Shown here: positions 44,959-57,739 of the stretch, in pieces
How the letters are laid out: each line of letters begins with the position of its first letter
Position numbering within the stretch: position 1 is the first letter of the stretch
Assembly: GCA_015680685.1 (NCBI GenBank)
Contig: MNCI01017754.1
Span: forward strand, 349,903-413,902
DNA from: Gnetum montanum
Taxonomy: Eukaryota; Streptophyta; Gnetopsida; Gnetales; Gnetaceae
Direction: 5' to 3'
DNA: 64,000 nucleotides
Notes under the pieces: model-generated
What the model saw: the letters and a program-made list of their open reading frames with translations, nothing else
What the model was told of the DNA's origin: nothing
Databases searched by the model: none
Program-made: the position numbers and the translations under genes

Positions 44959-45968
44959 TTTCCCAGTTAAAATTGCACCTTCCACACAAAACATACCAAA
45001 TTTTACATGGTTTCCCAACTTGGATACATCCATACTCAGAGGATAGAATCCATGCATGCCTCTAAACTTTGTTTCTTATAAAATATGGTTTGAAGGACAT
45101 CACATCCTATACAAGCTCTAAGCTTTGAACCAAAATTTTTTGTCATTGAAAAACCACTCAACCTCGCAAGGTCCTAGCAAGCTTAGAATATGATTTCAAG
45201 GATTCCACAAAATTTACAAAGTTGAGCTCCACTCCAAAGTGTTTTGATGCTACCAAACCACTAAATCCTACAAGGTCCAAACTAGCTTCATGTGCATGCC
45301 TTCTCACAAGAAGCACATCAACCCCGTAGGGCTACAAGAAAGAGAAAACACACAAAGAAAGAATGTAACAAAATTTACAAGTCCCTGTAGTTGAATCTTA
45401 GTACAACTTACAATCAAGAAAATGATGTTACAATGAGGAAAAAGAATATAATAGCATAGAATAGACAATGTTTAATCTTTTGTGAATAGTATATGCACAA
45501 GTCCCAAGATTTTAACATCTTCTTGTAGCCTCAATGTTTCCAAAAACTCCTCAAAATTCATGCAATGGCTACCAAGCGACTAGTATAGACGTCTACCTAA
45601 GATTGACCTCAATTCAAGAGAGATGTCTCACTAGAAAATTGGATGTCTTCTTTGGGATGTCTATAGGGAGACATCTATTCTTGGATGTAGATGTCTCCTC
45701 AACTTTTAATCTCTATCTTCTAAGGCTTTCTCCTGTCAATTTTCTTTCTTACCAGTTCTTGGAGCATCTTCATTTGATTTGTAGCCTTCATTTTCATCCN
45801 CTAAGCGTGTTGTAGGCTTCATTTTGACATCTTGTTAGAGATCTCCTTTTCTTGAGTTCTTAAGTCTCATTGTGGAATTCTTGTTCATGTCCTGAAAAAT
45901 CATCATCCCTCACAAATATTTTATTTAATCCATTTTCCATAAGGTTTTAACATACCAAAATGTCAACA
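44959..45968 (-). repeat. Copia LTR, minus strand
   Basis: The reverse complement aligns with the U5 part of the LTRs at 57-63 kb: the GGTTTCCCA[A/G]CTTGG block at about 45008 against 60390, AAGGACATCACA at about 45094 against 60305, and AGAAGCACATC at about 45309 against 60195. On the minus strand it starts TGTTGACATTTTGG (45968) after a AAAAAGGGGAAGAT tract. A cluster of TGTCTC/GAGACA lies at 45620-45700. A single N is at 45800. Confidence 0.6.
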
Positions 45969-46390
45969 ATCTTCCCCTTTTTGTTAGTAGTTCCTAAAAT
46001 TGATTGAGTGAAAGATTATGGAAAAATTCATCCTTAATACAACATAAACATTAATAATCATTAAGACACTTTTGAATTTTCTGAATTTTGACTAAGGAAA
46101 TTAATGATCAAAAGCTAAGAAAAAAGAATTGAATATCTTGTCTTTAACCATTAATACCATTATAATGTGAGAACTCTAAACTTAGAAAAATAGTCATTAA
46201 TACCATCATAAGGTCAAAACTATTTAAATATATCCATCAAGTATGACACATAGATCATAATCACAATTACACAAGTCACCACATATACACCATAATCACA
46301 TATGATCAAGAGAAGATATAAAATTCTTTCCCTTTTTGGACATCATCAAAAAGGAATTGGGGCCTTACAACTATCAATAAGATAGATCAA
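45969..46390 (-). other. Copia polypurine tract and 3' internal end
   Basis: Minus strand AACAAAAAGGGGAAGAT touches the LTR. A second purine-rich GATGATGTCCAAAAAGGG string lies at about 46341-46358. Plant Copia elements often show this TTTTTGATGATG...AAAGGG pattern before the 3' LTR. No RNase H was found further along. Confidence 0.5.
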
Positions 46391-47939
46391 AAGATAAGAA
46401 TTATACATTATTCATATAAGTAAAACCTTATTAGAATTTTCTCATCACATCTTCATAGTCAAAAAATATACATAGTACTTTCATGTGAAGGAACACAAGT
46501 ACATACACACCTAACTTATCAAATTTCAAAACTAGATTAAGAGATCAAATAACGCAATTTCTAATAAAGATGTTCACACATATATCTTAAGGAAGCTAAA
46601 ATTATGTTATCTATTCATTTTTAAAAACTCCTTTAGAGGTTCTATCATAGAATATAAGTGTGAGTACTTCTTCTTGCCTCAATAGGCTTGAGATCTCCTA
46701 GGTAGAAAAATTTTAGTTTACATTAACAACAAGGGACTTAAGTACTCAAAATACTATGTATATTCTTAGTGCTAGCATAAAGATATATTCAAATAAATTC
46801 CAAATACTTCAACAATTGATGATTACTCTTAGGTTAAAGAAATTATGAAGGATTGAATAAAAAATATCTTACTCTTTTACCTTGAATTTTATATCAAATG
46901 AATATACTTTTTATTGCATACCTAAGTATTTTCTCTTGGATAAGGTCCTCATAAACTTCCCAAGTATTGATGTTCCAAAATAATTCATGAGTTATTAGCT
47001 CCACTGATATATGTGCTTACCTCTTCTTTAACACTTTTAAGATATGTAGTTGATTTTTTACACTCCTGCTTATTCAAGAATATTTAGTAATCCAACAAAG
47101 TTTATAAAAAGGTAGAAGTCTTTAAAAAATCAATAGGCACAAATCATAACAAATTTATCTTTGATTAATCATCCAATCATGCCTCACTTTGCCATTTTCT
47201 TATAATACTTGGTCCAAGTTTTCATGTTAGTAGCATCTTATGATACACTTGGATGCAATGCCATTTTTGTTTCTCAAATTCATATTTTCTCCAAGAATAA
47301 AACTTTTTAAGGACATGTAAAAAAATAAATAGTTCATAAGATAACATGAGAGAAATTCATATTATCTTGATCTTTCTTTGAGTCATGTTTCCTAAAATAT
47401 CATGAATTAAGATATGTTTTCTTTGATGATTAAAGAATTCATAAGGTATAAAAATAGACACATGTGTAGAAAGGAGGGTTTTGTCAAGAAAACCCTAAAG
47501 CACATGGTGGCAATGACTGAAGGATCAGCAAAGTCAAGAAGGGAATCCAAGAATTGAATAAAGGATCAAATAGATACTGCCAATAATGATATTAGATAGA
47601 TGAAGAAGTTAGTTTTATTTACCAATGCCTTACAAAATATTCATGATTTAATGTTAGGATAGAAATAGGATGTAAAGAGGTAGATTATAACCATCTTAAT
47701 AGAGTAGATGATTTAAGGTTTATGTGTTAGGGAAAGCTTTTAAAGCATAAGACCAAAAACTCTAACACATCCTAGTAAGACCTTATAAGCTTAGCTGACG
47801 ATGCTAGTTCAACTCAAGCCTATGTGATTTGAACGGAATTGGCACTTGCCTAACATGTTGATTGACTAATCATGTAGATATAGAAATGGGTGTCAATTCA
47901 TTTTTTGACCTAAAAGAAAATCAATAAAAGGATTTAAGC
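46391..47939. other. Unassigned AT-rich sequence
   Basis: No supported gene and no repeat partner seen. A possible start of the LINE ORF1 region lies after about 47480 (ATGGTGGCAATGACTGAAGG at 47504), but the frame is not continuous. Confidence 0.35.
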
Positions 47940-48640
47940 GAAATGATAGATTATGGTATGGATGTGTCTTCCTAGCCTACCATTTACATTTTGGTCAAAG
48001 GATGTATTTCACTACATTATAGAGATCTTTGAAAATCTTCTCATAATATATCGATGCACGATAAACAACATACCTAGGATGGTAGCTAGGCTTTATGTAA
48101 GAATACAAGAAGAAGATATAGAGATGCTTTCATAAATTGTTTTAACATTTGTAGGGTTTGTGGTTAAAAAGGTTATATTTTAGATAATGTCCATTGAACC
48201 TAAGGATCCACAAGCATAGCTGGGAATAGTCCCACATCTTAAGTCATCCAATTTTTCACTAAACTAGGATGCGTTCAATACCACCAACCATGTTGAAAAC
48301 TTCACTATTGGAAAAAGACTCTAGTTTGAAGGTTAATTCAACCTCAAATGACTAGAGAACCTTGATTTCAAACCATAAAACCATCATAGATCATACCACA
48401 AAGTAGCATAAACCTATTCTTTAGGCAATAGCCAAAACTACAATTGGAATGAAAGTAGTGGTACAAAAGGAGATTAATAACTAGTCATAAATAAGAAGAA
48501 AGGTAAAGAAGGTTAAATGGAAAATTACAAGAAAGCCCTCTTACAAGCTCAACTCAAGATTAAAGAAAAACAAAAAAATCAAGGATGGTATAAGAGGCAA
48601 CATCAAGATCCTTAAGCTTAAAACTTCAAATTTGAGGATT
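47940..48640 (+). pseudogene. LINE ORF1 remnant (DUF4283-like)
   Basis: The open piece at 47953-48135 reads MVWMCLPSLPFTFWSKDVFH, then ENLLIIYRCTINN and VARLYVRIQEED. It matches the DUF4283 pattern of plant LINE ORF1 (W-V-R-L-P-G-L-P-x-x-F-W, then ARI-x-V). The downstream frame continues through stops to K-rich text near 48540 (ALLQAQLKIKEKQK). It is on the plus strand and so is not the same element as the minus-strand RT remnant at 43.9-44.9 kb. Confidence 0.65.
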
Positions 48641-49875
48641 TATGATAGGTTGTATGAAGTTATGAAGGCTCAACCAGCAAAATTTTAGGTCACATAGCCC
48701 TCATGGATTATCATCAAAATGAAATGAACTATTATATATGAATGTTAAATCATGCTTGATGAACATGTTTGGAATATCTTGGGGACCACCATGATGGCAA
48801 AGCATGATTTGGAAGGTAACTCACAAGAGAAACAATGTATGCTAATATATAGTATGCTCATTTTCTCTTTACTCAGCTTTCCTCATGATTATCCTTAGAA
48901 TTATTTCAATTTAGAAGGCCCAATGAAAATACATTTCTTTAAATCTATGATCTAAGATCATTTTCTAGATATTATCCTTTTGTAACAAATAACATTAGAG
49001 TCATTTTATTTGCATATTTGGAAGGATTAGGTTAGCATTGAAGTCCCTACCAACAAGTTAAATGAAGGTCTTATATGTCTTTGGTAGAATCAATTAAGTT
49101 TTTCTTAGGTTATGACTCTCCTTACATGCTTGATGTTATAAGTGTAAGGATTAAGGTTCTTAAAATGTATGACCCAATGAGTAGTTCTCTCCAATAAAAC
49201 TTTGGATAGAAGTTTCTAACCATAGGAATGAAGAGTAATTTAATATTCAATGATGATTAGAATCTTTCACAAAAACATGCGAAGAGATATCATGGATCTA
49301 TTTACAATGTGGTTAGCCAATTTTTTTGTAAGCTTGAGTAAGGAGGTAATGTTTCTAAGTTATGAATTCCCCTATGTTATTTTACTTGGAAATGACCTAT
49401 TCTAGAGGGATAATGGATTTTCTCATATTTATAATCACTTAATGTGAAACCCCATGATATTGTGTTATATTTATGATATGGATATAGAGTTAGTTGGGGG
49501 TTATGGGATTGCCTAGCTAGATGCATTATTTTAATGATATATTTTCTAAGATCTTAAGATAATATATATCTATGATTATAATTCTATGAATATGCATACT
49601 AATATTATTGAATTTATCATAGAATATTTGTGGCTGGTAGGTTATGAGGGTTGTGAAAGAATACTACGTTTCGGCAAGTATAACTCTTAAGAATGTGTTA
49701 TGATTATTCATTATGAATATGGTATTAGTATTGCTTGGCTAGTCATGTTATGAGGTTATGATGCTTTGCATGTTCTTCATGTTCGTATGGTATGGTTAGT
49801 TGATATGAGTTATGATGTTCATATAGTCTCATGATTATGTGATAAATTTTCTATGATGGTATTAGGTTTGATTAG
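48641..49875. other. Unassigned AT-rich sequence
   Basis: No frame with recognisable motif. It ends at the TG of the 5' LTR of the next Gypsy element. Confidence 0.4.
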
Positions 49876-50945
49876 TGATGAAACTTGATATGTTGGATAG
49901 TTAAGTCATATAAATATGATGAAGTATCATTTTGTCAAGTGTATTGGTTAGCTAAGATATTGTAGATGCCACATCGTAGATGCTACATTGCATTTGCATC
50001 AATGCATCCCATTGACATGTGTTCATTGGCTACTACATAGTAGATGCTACATCACATCTGCTATATCGTAGATGATGTATCACATCTACTATAACTTAGC
50101 TACGTTGACACATCCTTGTTAACACATCCCCATCGACACAGCCAAATGAATTGATGCATCCCCATTGGTGTAGTGTCTATATTGACCTATAAATATGCAA
50201 GCACCCACCATGTATTTGACACCATTTGGTCAATAATATAGTTGAAGTCTTGTAGTTTTATGTTGTAATCTTAGCAAACAATGAGTGAGTGCCCATAGCA
50301 TTAATTTGAGTCAACTATATAACATCTTATTCGAATGGCATTATGATTGGGCATATTAAATGAATGAAAATAATATCAAGATTAATTCATATTCATTGCA
50401 GCACTTTGACTTAAAATAGATGTACTTTTAATGCAATTTACTTTCTATGTACTTAGTTAATACTTACATTTTCATGCATATTAATCAATTGGTGGGATGA
50501 ACATCACCATTTTTGAGTGTAAACATGTATTTTCTTGATAATCTTCATAGCATTATAGCTTAGTTCACTAAATACAATAACACTTGGTAATCCCAATAAT
50601 GGGTACATGAGTTCAAGATGTGTACGACAAGTTGGGAATAGATAATTATCTCTCTTAGGATAGTATAGCATTTATCTTTTTGTTATTAATTAGATTAATC
50701 AAATAATTAATTTTCATACTTTTATATAACTTATCCATAGCTGCACAACATCATAATCATATGTCTTTCTTTGCACTAAATTATATGTGATAAGCTATCA
50801 TTAGTCTAAGTGAAAAGATAGTGACATGCAATCAATGCTTACTGATCTAGATACTACACTAGTCCCATCCATGGAATTTGACTAGATCACTCATACACAC
50901 TTATGATTCATATGGTTGGACGTAGGGGATATTCATTACTCATCA
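49876..50945 (+). repeat. 5' LTR of the gag-only Gypsy element
   Basis: TGATGAAACTTGATATG start, CTCATCA end, TATA-like CCTATAAATATG at about 50188. Its start contains an array of TAGATG/CATCTA repeats forming a hairpin (50037-50092). Compared with the 3' LTR the differences are mostly C/T and A/G. Confidence 0.85.
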
Positions 50946-50946
50946 A

Positions 50947-50964
50947 TGGCATCATTTCCAGGGA
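50947..50964 (+). other. tRNA-Asp-type primer binding site (decayed)
   Basis: TGGCATCATTTCCAGGGA, one base after the LTR end. It matches TGGCGCCGTTGCCGGGGA at 13 of 18 positions; four of the five differences are transitions. Confidence 0.6.
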
Positions 50965-51077
50965 TGGTGCTAGTGATCTAGATTAACTATATTATAAACA
51001 ATTGCTATTAAAGCATTAATAATATATCATTTTGAAAATATTAATATTTTAAGTTACACACATTATTAACTTAAAAC

Positions 51078-53136
51078 ATGTCTCTTTCACATAGGACTGA
51101 TAATCCATCACATGATGAGAACACTAGTAGGAGAAATGATAGGATCTATATTGAAGAGAATTGGAATGAACCATTATAAGCAAGGATCTCATATGATTAT
51201 TTAGTTTCTTATTACATTCAAAGATCACATTCAACTATTATGGACGATCCTAGAAGGTATGGAACAAGTCCTAGAATAAGGAGAGCCTTAGGTACTAAAA
51301 CCTCCTACAAACATAAAAGAGATGAACTAAGGGATTATATGGAAAGATATATGAGCCATGATGATTCTTCTAGTTCACCATCTTCCTCTTATCTTTAACA
51401 TCTAGTTCTAAAGAAGATAAACATAGGTATGGAGATAGAGATTCACTAAGGGATCACAATAGAGATAGAAATAAAAATCAATGACAAGATACAAGGTAAA
51501 CAGTGAAGCATAAACACCATCACTATTAAAAAATAGAAATAGAGATTATAACCATGACATGTATGATGATTGTGAACCCTTATTGACTACTAGAATCATG
51601 ATACAAATTAAGGAGGTAGTTAGAATATCTCATAGGAATCAAAGAAAAAGCTACATGAAATGTCTTGATATGAATAACATTCCTAAATTTGAGGGAGGCT
51701 TTTAATCCAAAACATCATTTAAAATTCTTCCATGATGTCTATGCCTTACAAAATATCAAAATTAAGTGGCAAAAGATTAAGCTCTTTCCTAGGACACTAA
51801 TAGAAGAAGTTGAAAGTTGGTATATATCATTGGAGCTAGATTCAATCCACCAATGATTCATGATGCTTGAGATCTTCAATGAAAAATATCAAACCTATTC
51901 AAAATTATTCAATCTAAGAAAAAATATCCAAGGCTGAAAGCAAGAAAATCATGTGTCCCTAGATGCAACCTTGTGCAAATCTATTCTATGAAGCAAAGAT
52001 GCCAAAGCCATGAATTTTCTCAAAAAGAGTAGCCTTATCACATCATAGATGATCTTCATAAAAAAATGAGAAAGACCTTAGGGACCAATGCCCAAGGAAG
52101 ATTATTAGAACTAAAAGTCCATTCAATACAAAGGTTGATTGAAAATGTGGAAAAAGAAGGAGTGCTATATAAAATAAAGAGTGTAGAAAAATATAACTAG
52201 GATCCAAATTTTCATAAGAAGGAGATCCATATTTATGATTAAGAAAAAGAGGTAGCTCTTGATGAGTTGATTTCACATAAAACCATACTAATACAAAAAT
52301 CTATCTCTAAGATTGAAGTAAGGGTAGATAAGATGTGGGATATGGTAGATGAAAATGTTACAAACAACTTGAAAATCATAAAGAAGAAAGTAAAGAAAAT
52401 AAGATCAAGTGGTCAAAAAAAAGAGAGGAAGAAGAACAATGAAACAAGAAAGGACACTTATTGGCAAAAAGTAAAAACAGCTAGAGTAGAGGAGAATGCA
52501 AACTTGGATTTAGAGGAGGAAGTTAGTTGTGACATTTGTTAATAAGAACATCTAAAGGGCTATTACCTAGTTATGTTATACCAATAAGAGTCTAGGGCTT
52601 GCTCTTTGAATCCTAAGTTCGTAGAAAGGAAAATAGCTAGGAGAGTACCTTATCCACCAGGCAAGCATAGATAGTCCTAAAATTAATAGTATTATCCAAG
52701 TAGGACTCCTTAACCGCAAGACTACTATCAACAATAATGGTAAAACCCATAGTCATAGGAGATGCCATCACCAAACTAGCAATATCCCTATTGCTAGTTG
52801 GATCCTAATGGATATTATGTTTAGAAAATAATTTCTTATAATAATGGTTCTACTTTCCATGCCTCAACTCACTACTACTACCCTCCTAAATATCATCAAT
52901 CCATAAAATCTTTTGTGGAATCACAATTCCATGCTTTTCATCATTCATTAAGTCCTCAATACTCTCATATTCCCCTTCAACATATGTCACCACCAATAAT
53001 GCAAGAAGGATTTGCATCACAACCTCAAAAAAAGAATGCCCCTTGCATCATGAACATGCAAGTAAATAATATCATTAATAGATTTGAGCATAAGTATCAA
53101 AAATGTCCTTTTTTAGGATTTTTCCCACACATATGA
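51078..53136 (+). pseudogene. Gypsy gag pseudogene
   Basis: Starts at ATG 51078 (MSLSHRTDNPSHDEN), the same place relative to the LTR as in element C. Recognisable blocks are CLDMNNIPKFEGG (about 51660-51700), the region LRKTLGTNAQGRLLELK (52060-52120), the K/E-rich piece at 52267-52542, and an H/P/Q-rich C-terminal piece at 52915-53136 (SLSPQYSHIPLQHMSPP). The zinc knuckle is not clear. Stops and frameshifts are frequent. Confidence 0.65.
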
Positions 53137-55907
53137 ATAATAGTAGCAAACCTACTAGCTCATGAAGATTAGCACAAGGCCAATCTAGTGCAACCCCCTT
53201 CCTTATAAACATAATGTCTTCTAATCCTACACAAAAGCCAACAATCATTATTACTTCAACACAAAGCATAAAAGATAAACCTATCATTGTGAAGAGACAA
53301 AAAATTTCCATTCATTACTACTAATAATAATGTGTGCAGTTGCAAGTAGAAAGTTTAAAATGCTAACATGATCCCTATACCGATCCACAAAAAACTTAAG
53401 GAACAAGTGTATGTGCAAAACTACATCTACACAATAGTCACTAAACAAGAAGATGCCTAGTGACTAGAAAATTAAAATACCAACCCATTAAAAAGATGCA
53501 TGGAAACATCAAACCCACTTATTAGTTCTAGTCCTAAGAAAATGAACCAAATAAAGAAATTAGAGAAGGACATCTTACACTCTAACTATACAATAAAAGA
53601 AGTGTTAAACAAGGATAATCAAAAACTAAAATAGAAAATAAAAAATGAAACATATCTAGACCCTCTAAAAAGAAAACATCTTTTAGTCTAGCTAAATATG
53701 TCTCCAAATGATCAAAACCTAATTATCATCAATGTTAAATGTGCTAACAAGAGAACTTAAATCACTAAAAATGATAAATGGAAAACTTATGATGTCCAAC
53801 CAAGGGCATTTGTGGTCCATTTTCCAAATTCTTGCCCATGAGTTTAGTCATGGAAGAAATGCCCCCTATTAAATAAAGAACTAATAAGTACATTTTCACT
53901 TTTTATTTTACAATTTTTTATCATTTTATTATTTAGTCAAAATTTTCCAATTCTCAAATATGTTTCTCATTTCTTGTCATTTTTCTTTTCTTTTTTCTCT
54001 AATTTTCTCTTTTCTTAAGTCATTTCCTTTATGCTTTATGGATGTTTACTATGTTTTTATTAATGATATTGTGAGTCATAATGCAAAATTCAATGCCATG
54101 TGTTAGGTCTTTGTCCTATGCTATCAAGACAATTAGGTACATAATCATGTAAAGTAGTGAGACCACATTATCCGTCCCTCCAATTCTACAAATAATAGGT
54201 CTTTATGATGAAAGCAATATGCTTCTTCTTGCCTACAAATAAAATTAACGAATGATCATTATGACTTGAAGAAATGGGGAAAGATCAAGTGGAAATGAAA
54301 AAGGGTGTGACCGTAAGATGATTTATTGGATTCTCTTCTTAACTTCCTTTTTGAAACCAATGATTCCTCAAAGAATGTCTCACTACTCCTACTATCGACC
54401 ATAAAGGAAGTATGTTCTTGTAAGGTATGGTTTTTGATAAAAAATAATAGAAATGAAGAAAAAGAAAAAACAGAAAAAATAAAACAAACAATAAAAAATA
54501 ATAATAGAAATTCAAAGCACACCTTTTTGAAATTGTCTTGGGATAAAAGCACTAGATATGGGGTTGGAAAGACATGGGATCCATGCCTAAAGGCACCCAT
54601 CTAACTAAGGCCCAAATTTATTCCTCAATAATCTCTAAAACCACTACTGCTATTTTCTTCCCTTTCTAAATTGATGTTCATTCTCTATGATTGTTGTCAG
54701 CTCATGATGGTAGGAAAGGAGGGGACATGTCAATGTGAGATCACTGTTAATAGTATGGACTTGGTGTGAAACCTAGATAGATAGGTATGATGGTCATTTT
54801 AACCACAATTGACATAAGAACCTATTGCAAACATGATAAGGTATCTTATGTCCCAATCTCTGTAATACCTTCTAATCCCATTATTCATCTCACTACTGCA
54901 TGCAATTATGTGCCTAATCATTTTGCATAGTATAGTGTAGGAACCTAACCAAGGCAATTTTATGTTGTTTGGAACAAATGCATGATCTACATTTAACTTC
55001 TAAGGTATCTATGAACATCCATAGTAGCGGTTATGTAGGCCATTATGATAGGAGCCTACTTTGGGAAGGACTCACTTGCATGAATTTTGTTGATCATGCC
55101 TCTAAATCAAAACATCTCTCATCAATTTTATTTAATTTTATATTTTTGAGCTAATTCATCATGAAGTCCAAGGATGTAAATTTTGAAATTTTTCTAACAT
55201 CCCATTTTCAAACATTACAGTAACTTATAGTAAAATAAACAAAATGGCTTAAACTTAATGATTTTAGTTACCTCATAGCTTTGGGAACATTATTTTGTAG
55301 TCACCTTAAGCTTAAATGCTAAATTTTTTCTATGTTTAAGCTAACCATGAATTTGAAAATGGTTCATCATTAAGGAAAAATTACCAAAACTAACATTGAT
55401 TCTCTAGTGATTGTAGATGATGCCAAAAGGAATGTCTAAGTTTGAAGGTCTTTTATAGGGTAAGGAAAATAGACTAAGAGGAGAATATAGGAGGATATGT
55501 GAGTAAAACATTAGCATATACAATAATTAAAGCTCAACCATCACATGTTTTTGTCTTACAAAACCATGAGTTTATGAGGAGAAATTTCATTCCATCCTTT
55601 AAAAATTTCTACATAAAAGAGAAGCACCAACATAACAACCAAGGTTGGGAAAACTACCATCACTAGTAACAACATGAAGATTCATCATTAGAAAATTTTT
55701 AAAGAAATTTTTAATCTTGCAAAATTTAATGTCTATCTAATCTTTTTATCATAGTATAATGCATCCACTCAAATAAAATTTTGTAATGTTGCACTCCATT
55801 TTTGTAATGGTAGCTAATCTACTCTTGGTAACTCTACAATTTTTGTAATGGAATTTCATCCATTTATATATAACTTGAGGAAAATTTTTTAGTTATTCAT
55901 GATTGTA
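53137..55907 (+). other. Non-coding interior of the gag-only Gypsy element
   Basis: No pol motif. Reading frames at 54259-54600 (-) and 54326-54604 (+) overlap on opposite strands and have low-complexity K/N or F/S composition, typical of AT-rich DNA. The tract before the 3' LTR (TTGAGGAAAA at about 55874) is at best a weak polypurine tract. Confidence 0.5.
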
Positions 55908-56972
55908 TGATGAAACTTGATATGTTAGGTAGCTAAGTCATGTGGATATGATGAAGCATCATTATGTCAAGTGTATCAGTTAGCTAAGATATCGTAGATG
56001 CTACATCATAGATGCTATGTTGCATTTGTGTCAATACATTCCCATCAACACATCTTAGTTTACTACTACATAGTAGATACTACATCACATCTACTATATC
56101 ATAGATGATATATTACATCTATTATAACTTAGCTATGTTGATGCATCCTCATTGATGTATCCCCATCGATGGAGCTAAATGAGTTAACACATCCTCAATG
56201 ATGCATGTCTATATTTTCCTATAAATATGCAAGCACTTATTGTGTATTTGGCACCATTTAGTCAATAGTGTAGCTGAAATATTGTAGATTTATTTTGTCA
56301 TCTTAGTAATTAGTTAGTGAGTGCCCATAGCATAGATTTGAGTTAATTGTACAATATATTATTCGAGTGGTATTGTACCTAGACACATTCTATGAATGGT
56401 AATAAGATTAAGATTGATTCATATTCATTATAGTACTTTGACTTAAAATAGATTTACTTTTAATGAAACTTACTTTCTATGTGCTTAGTAAATATTTATA
56501 TTTTTTGTGAACATTAATCAATTGGTGGTATGAGTGCAACTAGTTTCAAGCTTAAACATGTATTCTCTTGGTAATCTCAATAGCATTATTACTTGGTTTT
56601 CCCAATAGCATAACACTTGGTAATCCCAATAGTAGGTACATGAGTTTAGAACATGTACAACAAGCTAGGAATGATCACTCATCATCCTTAGAATAGTCTA
56701 GGATTCTTGTTATTTGTTAGTTTAAGTAACTAATTAATTTTCATACTTTTATATAGCTTAGTCATAGCCACACAACATCATAATAATATGTCTCACTTTG
56801 GAGTAAATCATACATGATAAGCTACCACTAGTCCAAGTACAAAGATAGTGACCTGCAATCAATGCTTAATGATCTAGATACCATACTAGTCCCATCCACA
56901 AAATTTGATAGAACCATGCATACACACTTATGATTTTTATAGTTCAAAATAGAGAATACCTACTTCTCATCA
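55908..56972 (+). repeat. 3' LTR of the gag-only Gypsy element
   Basis: Collinear with 49876-50945 over its whole length, from TGATGAAACTTG to TTCTCATCA. Confidence 0.85.
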
Positions 56973-57236
56973 ATCAATATTTGGTTTGGATCTCCTATAA
57001 GCATGTTATGACATGTGGATTTCTCATTAGTAGTTAGGAATGGAAAAATTCATGGGAAACTTTGTAAAATAAACCCTAGAAATCAAAATAATTATAATAC
57101 CTTTACATAATAGAAATATAATACATTTCCATATTTTCTATTCTTAATTCCATGCATCCTAATTTCTTCTAGTTTCTTATTCTCTTTCATTCTTTGCTAA
57201 ATCTCAACTGATTTTTATGATTCTTGGAAAATTCAA

Positions 57237-57580
57237 GGATTTGGAGAAAATGTAAGGATTTGGAGAAAATCACAAGGATGCAAGACATCTTAAATGTTAA
57301 GAAATACATCCTATAGACTAATAAGACATCTCATTCTACTACAAGACATCTTTATGGATAAGCTCTAGTCTCATGCAAGATGTCTCCACAAAATAGGAGA
57401 CATCTAAAGTTCAAACAAGACATCTCAATTAAGATGTCCCAACCAAGAAATCTTGAATTAGGTTAAGATTTATCAACCAAGATGTCTTAAGACAAATTAG
57501 ATTTCTCACCTACAACATGGAGAACATAGTAATATGTCTCAAGTTTGTAGAAGACGTCCCTTCTAATTTCATAATCCTCA
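57237..57580 (+). repeat. Copia LTR with most of U5 deleted
   Basis: Matches 59607-59910 from CAAGGATTTGG to AGAAGAC. It then jumps to the last 25 bases (CCCTTCTAA...AATCCTCA) found at 60445-60468, so about 530 bp are missing. It is followed by an intact primer site. TGTCTC/GAGACA motifs are present. Confidence 0.7.
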
Positions 57581-57582
57581 GG

Positions 57583-57597
57583 TGGTATCAGAGCAAG
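57583..57597 (+). other. tRNA-iMet primer binding site
   Basis: TGGTATCAGAGCAAG, the standard primer site of plant Copia elements, 2 bases after the LTR end. Confidence 0.8.
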
Positions 57598-57634
57598 GTA
57601 CTCCAAAATTGAAAGTAACAACTTAGGAGTGGAC

Positions 57635-57735
57635 TATGAAGGGAACATATTACAATAAGCCACTAATGTTTTATGGGATTGACTTCACATACTATAAAGC
57701 ATGGATTCAAGGATTCTTTGAGCCCTTAGTGATCT
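57635..57735 (+). pseudogene. Copia gag fragment
   Basis: Reads MKGTYYNKPLMFYGIDFTYY and continues to about 57735. It matches the start of gag at 60524 (MEGTYYNKPL) before the homology stops abruptly, so the element is truncated. Confidence 0.65.
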
Positions 57736-57739
57736 TATG

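Larger units (their letters stand above)
49876..56972 (+). mobile_element. Athila/Tat-like Gypsy element, gag only
   Basis: About 7.1 kb between two direct LTRs (1070 and 1065 bp). A tRNA-Asp-type primer site and a gag region follow the 5' LTR, but I see no RT, RNase H or integrase motif in either strand of the 5-kb interior. It is therefore probably a non-autonomous member of the same family as element C. No clear target-site duplication: ATTAG precedes, ATCAA follows. Confidence 0.75.

Noticed and set aside
54259-54604. Overlapping 113- and 92-codon frames on opposite strands
   Set aside because: Low-complexity text from AT-rich DNA, no motif, inside the non-coding interior of a gag-only element.
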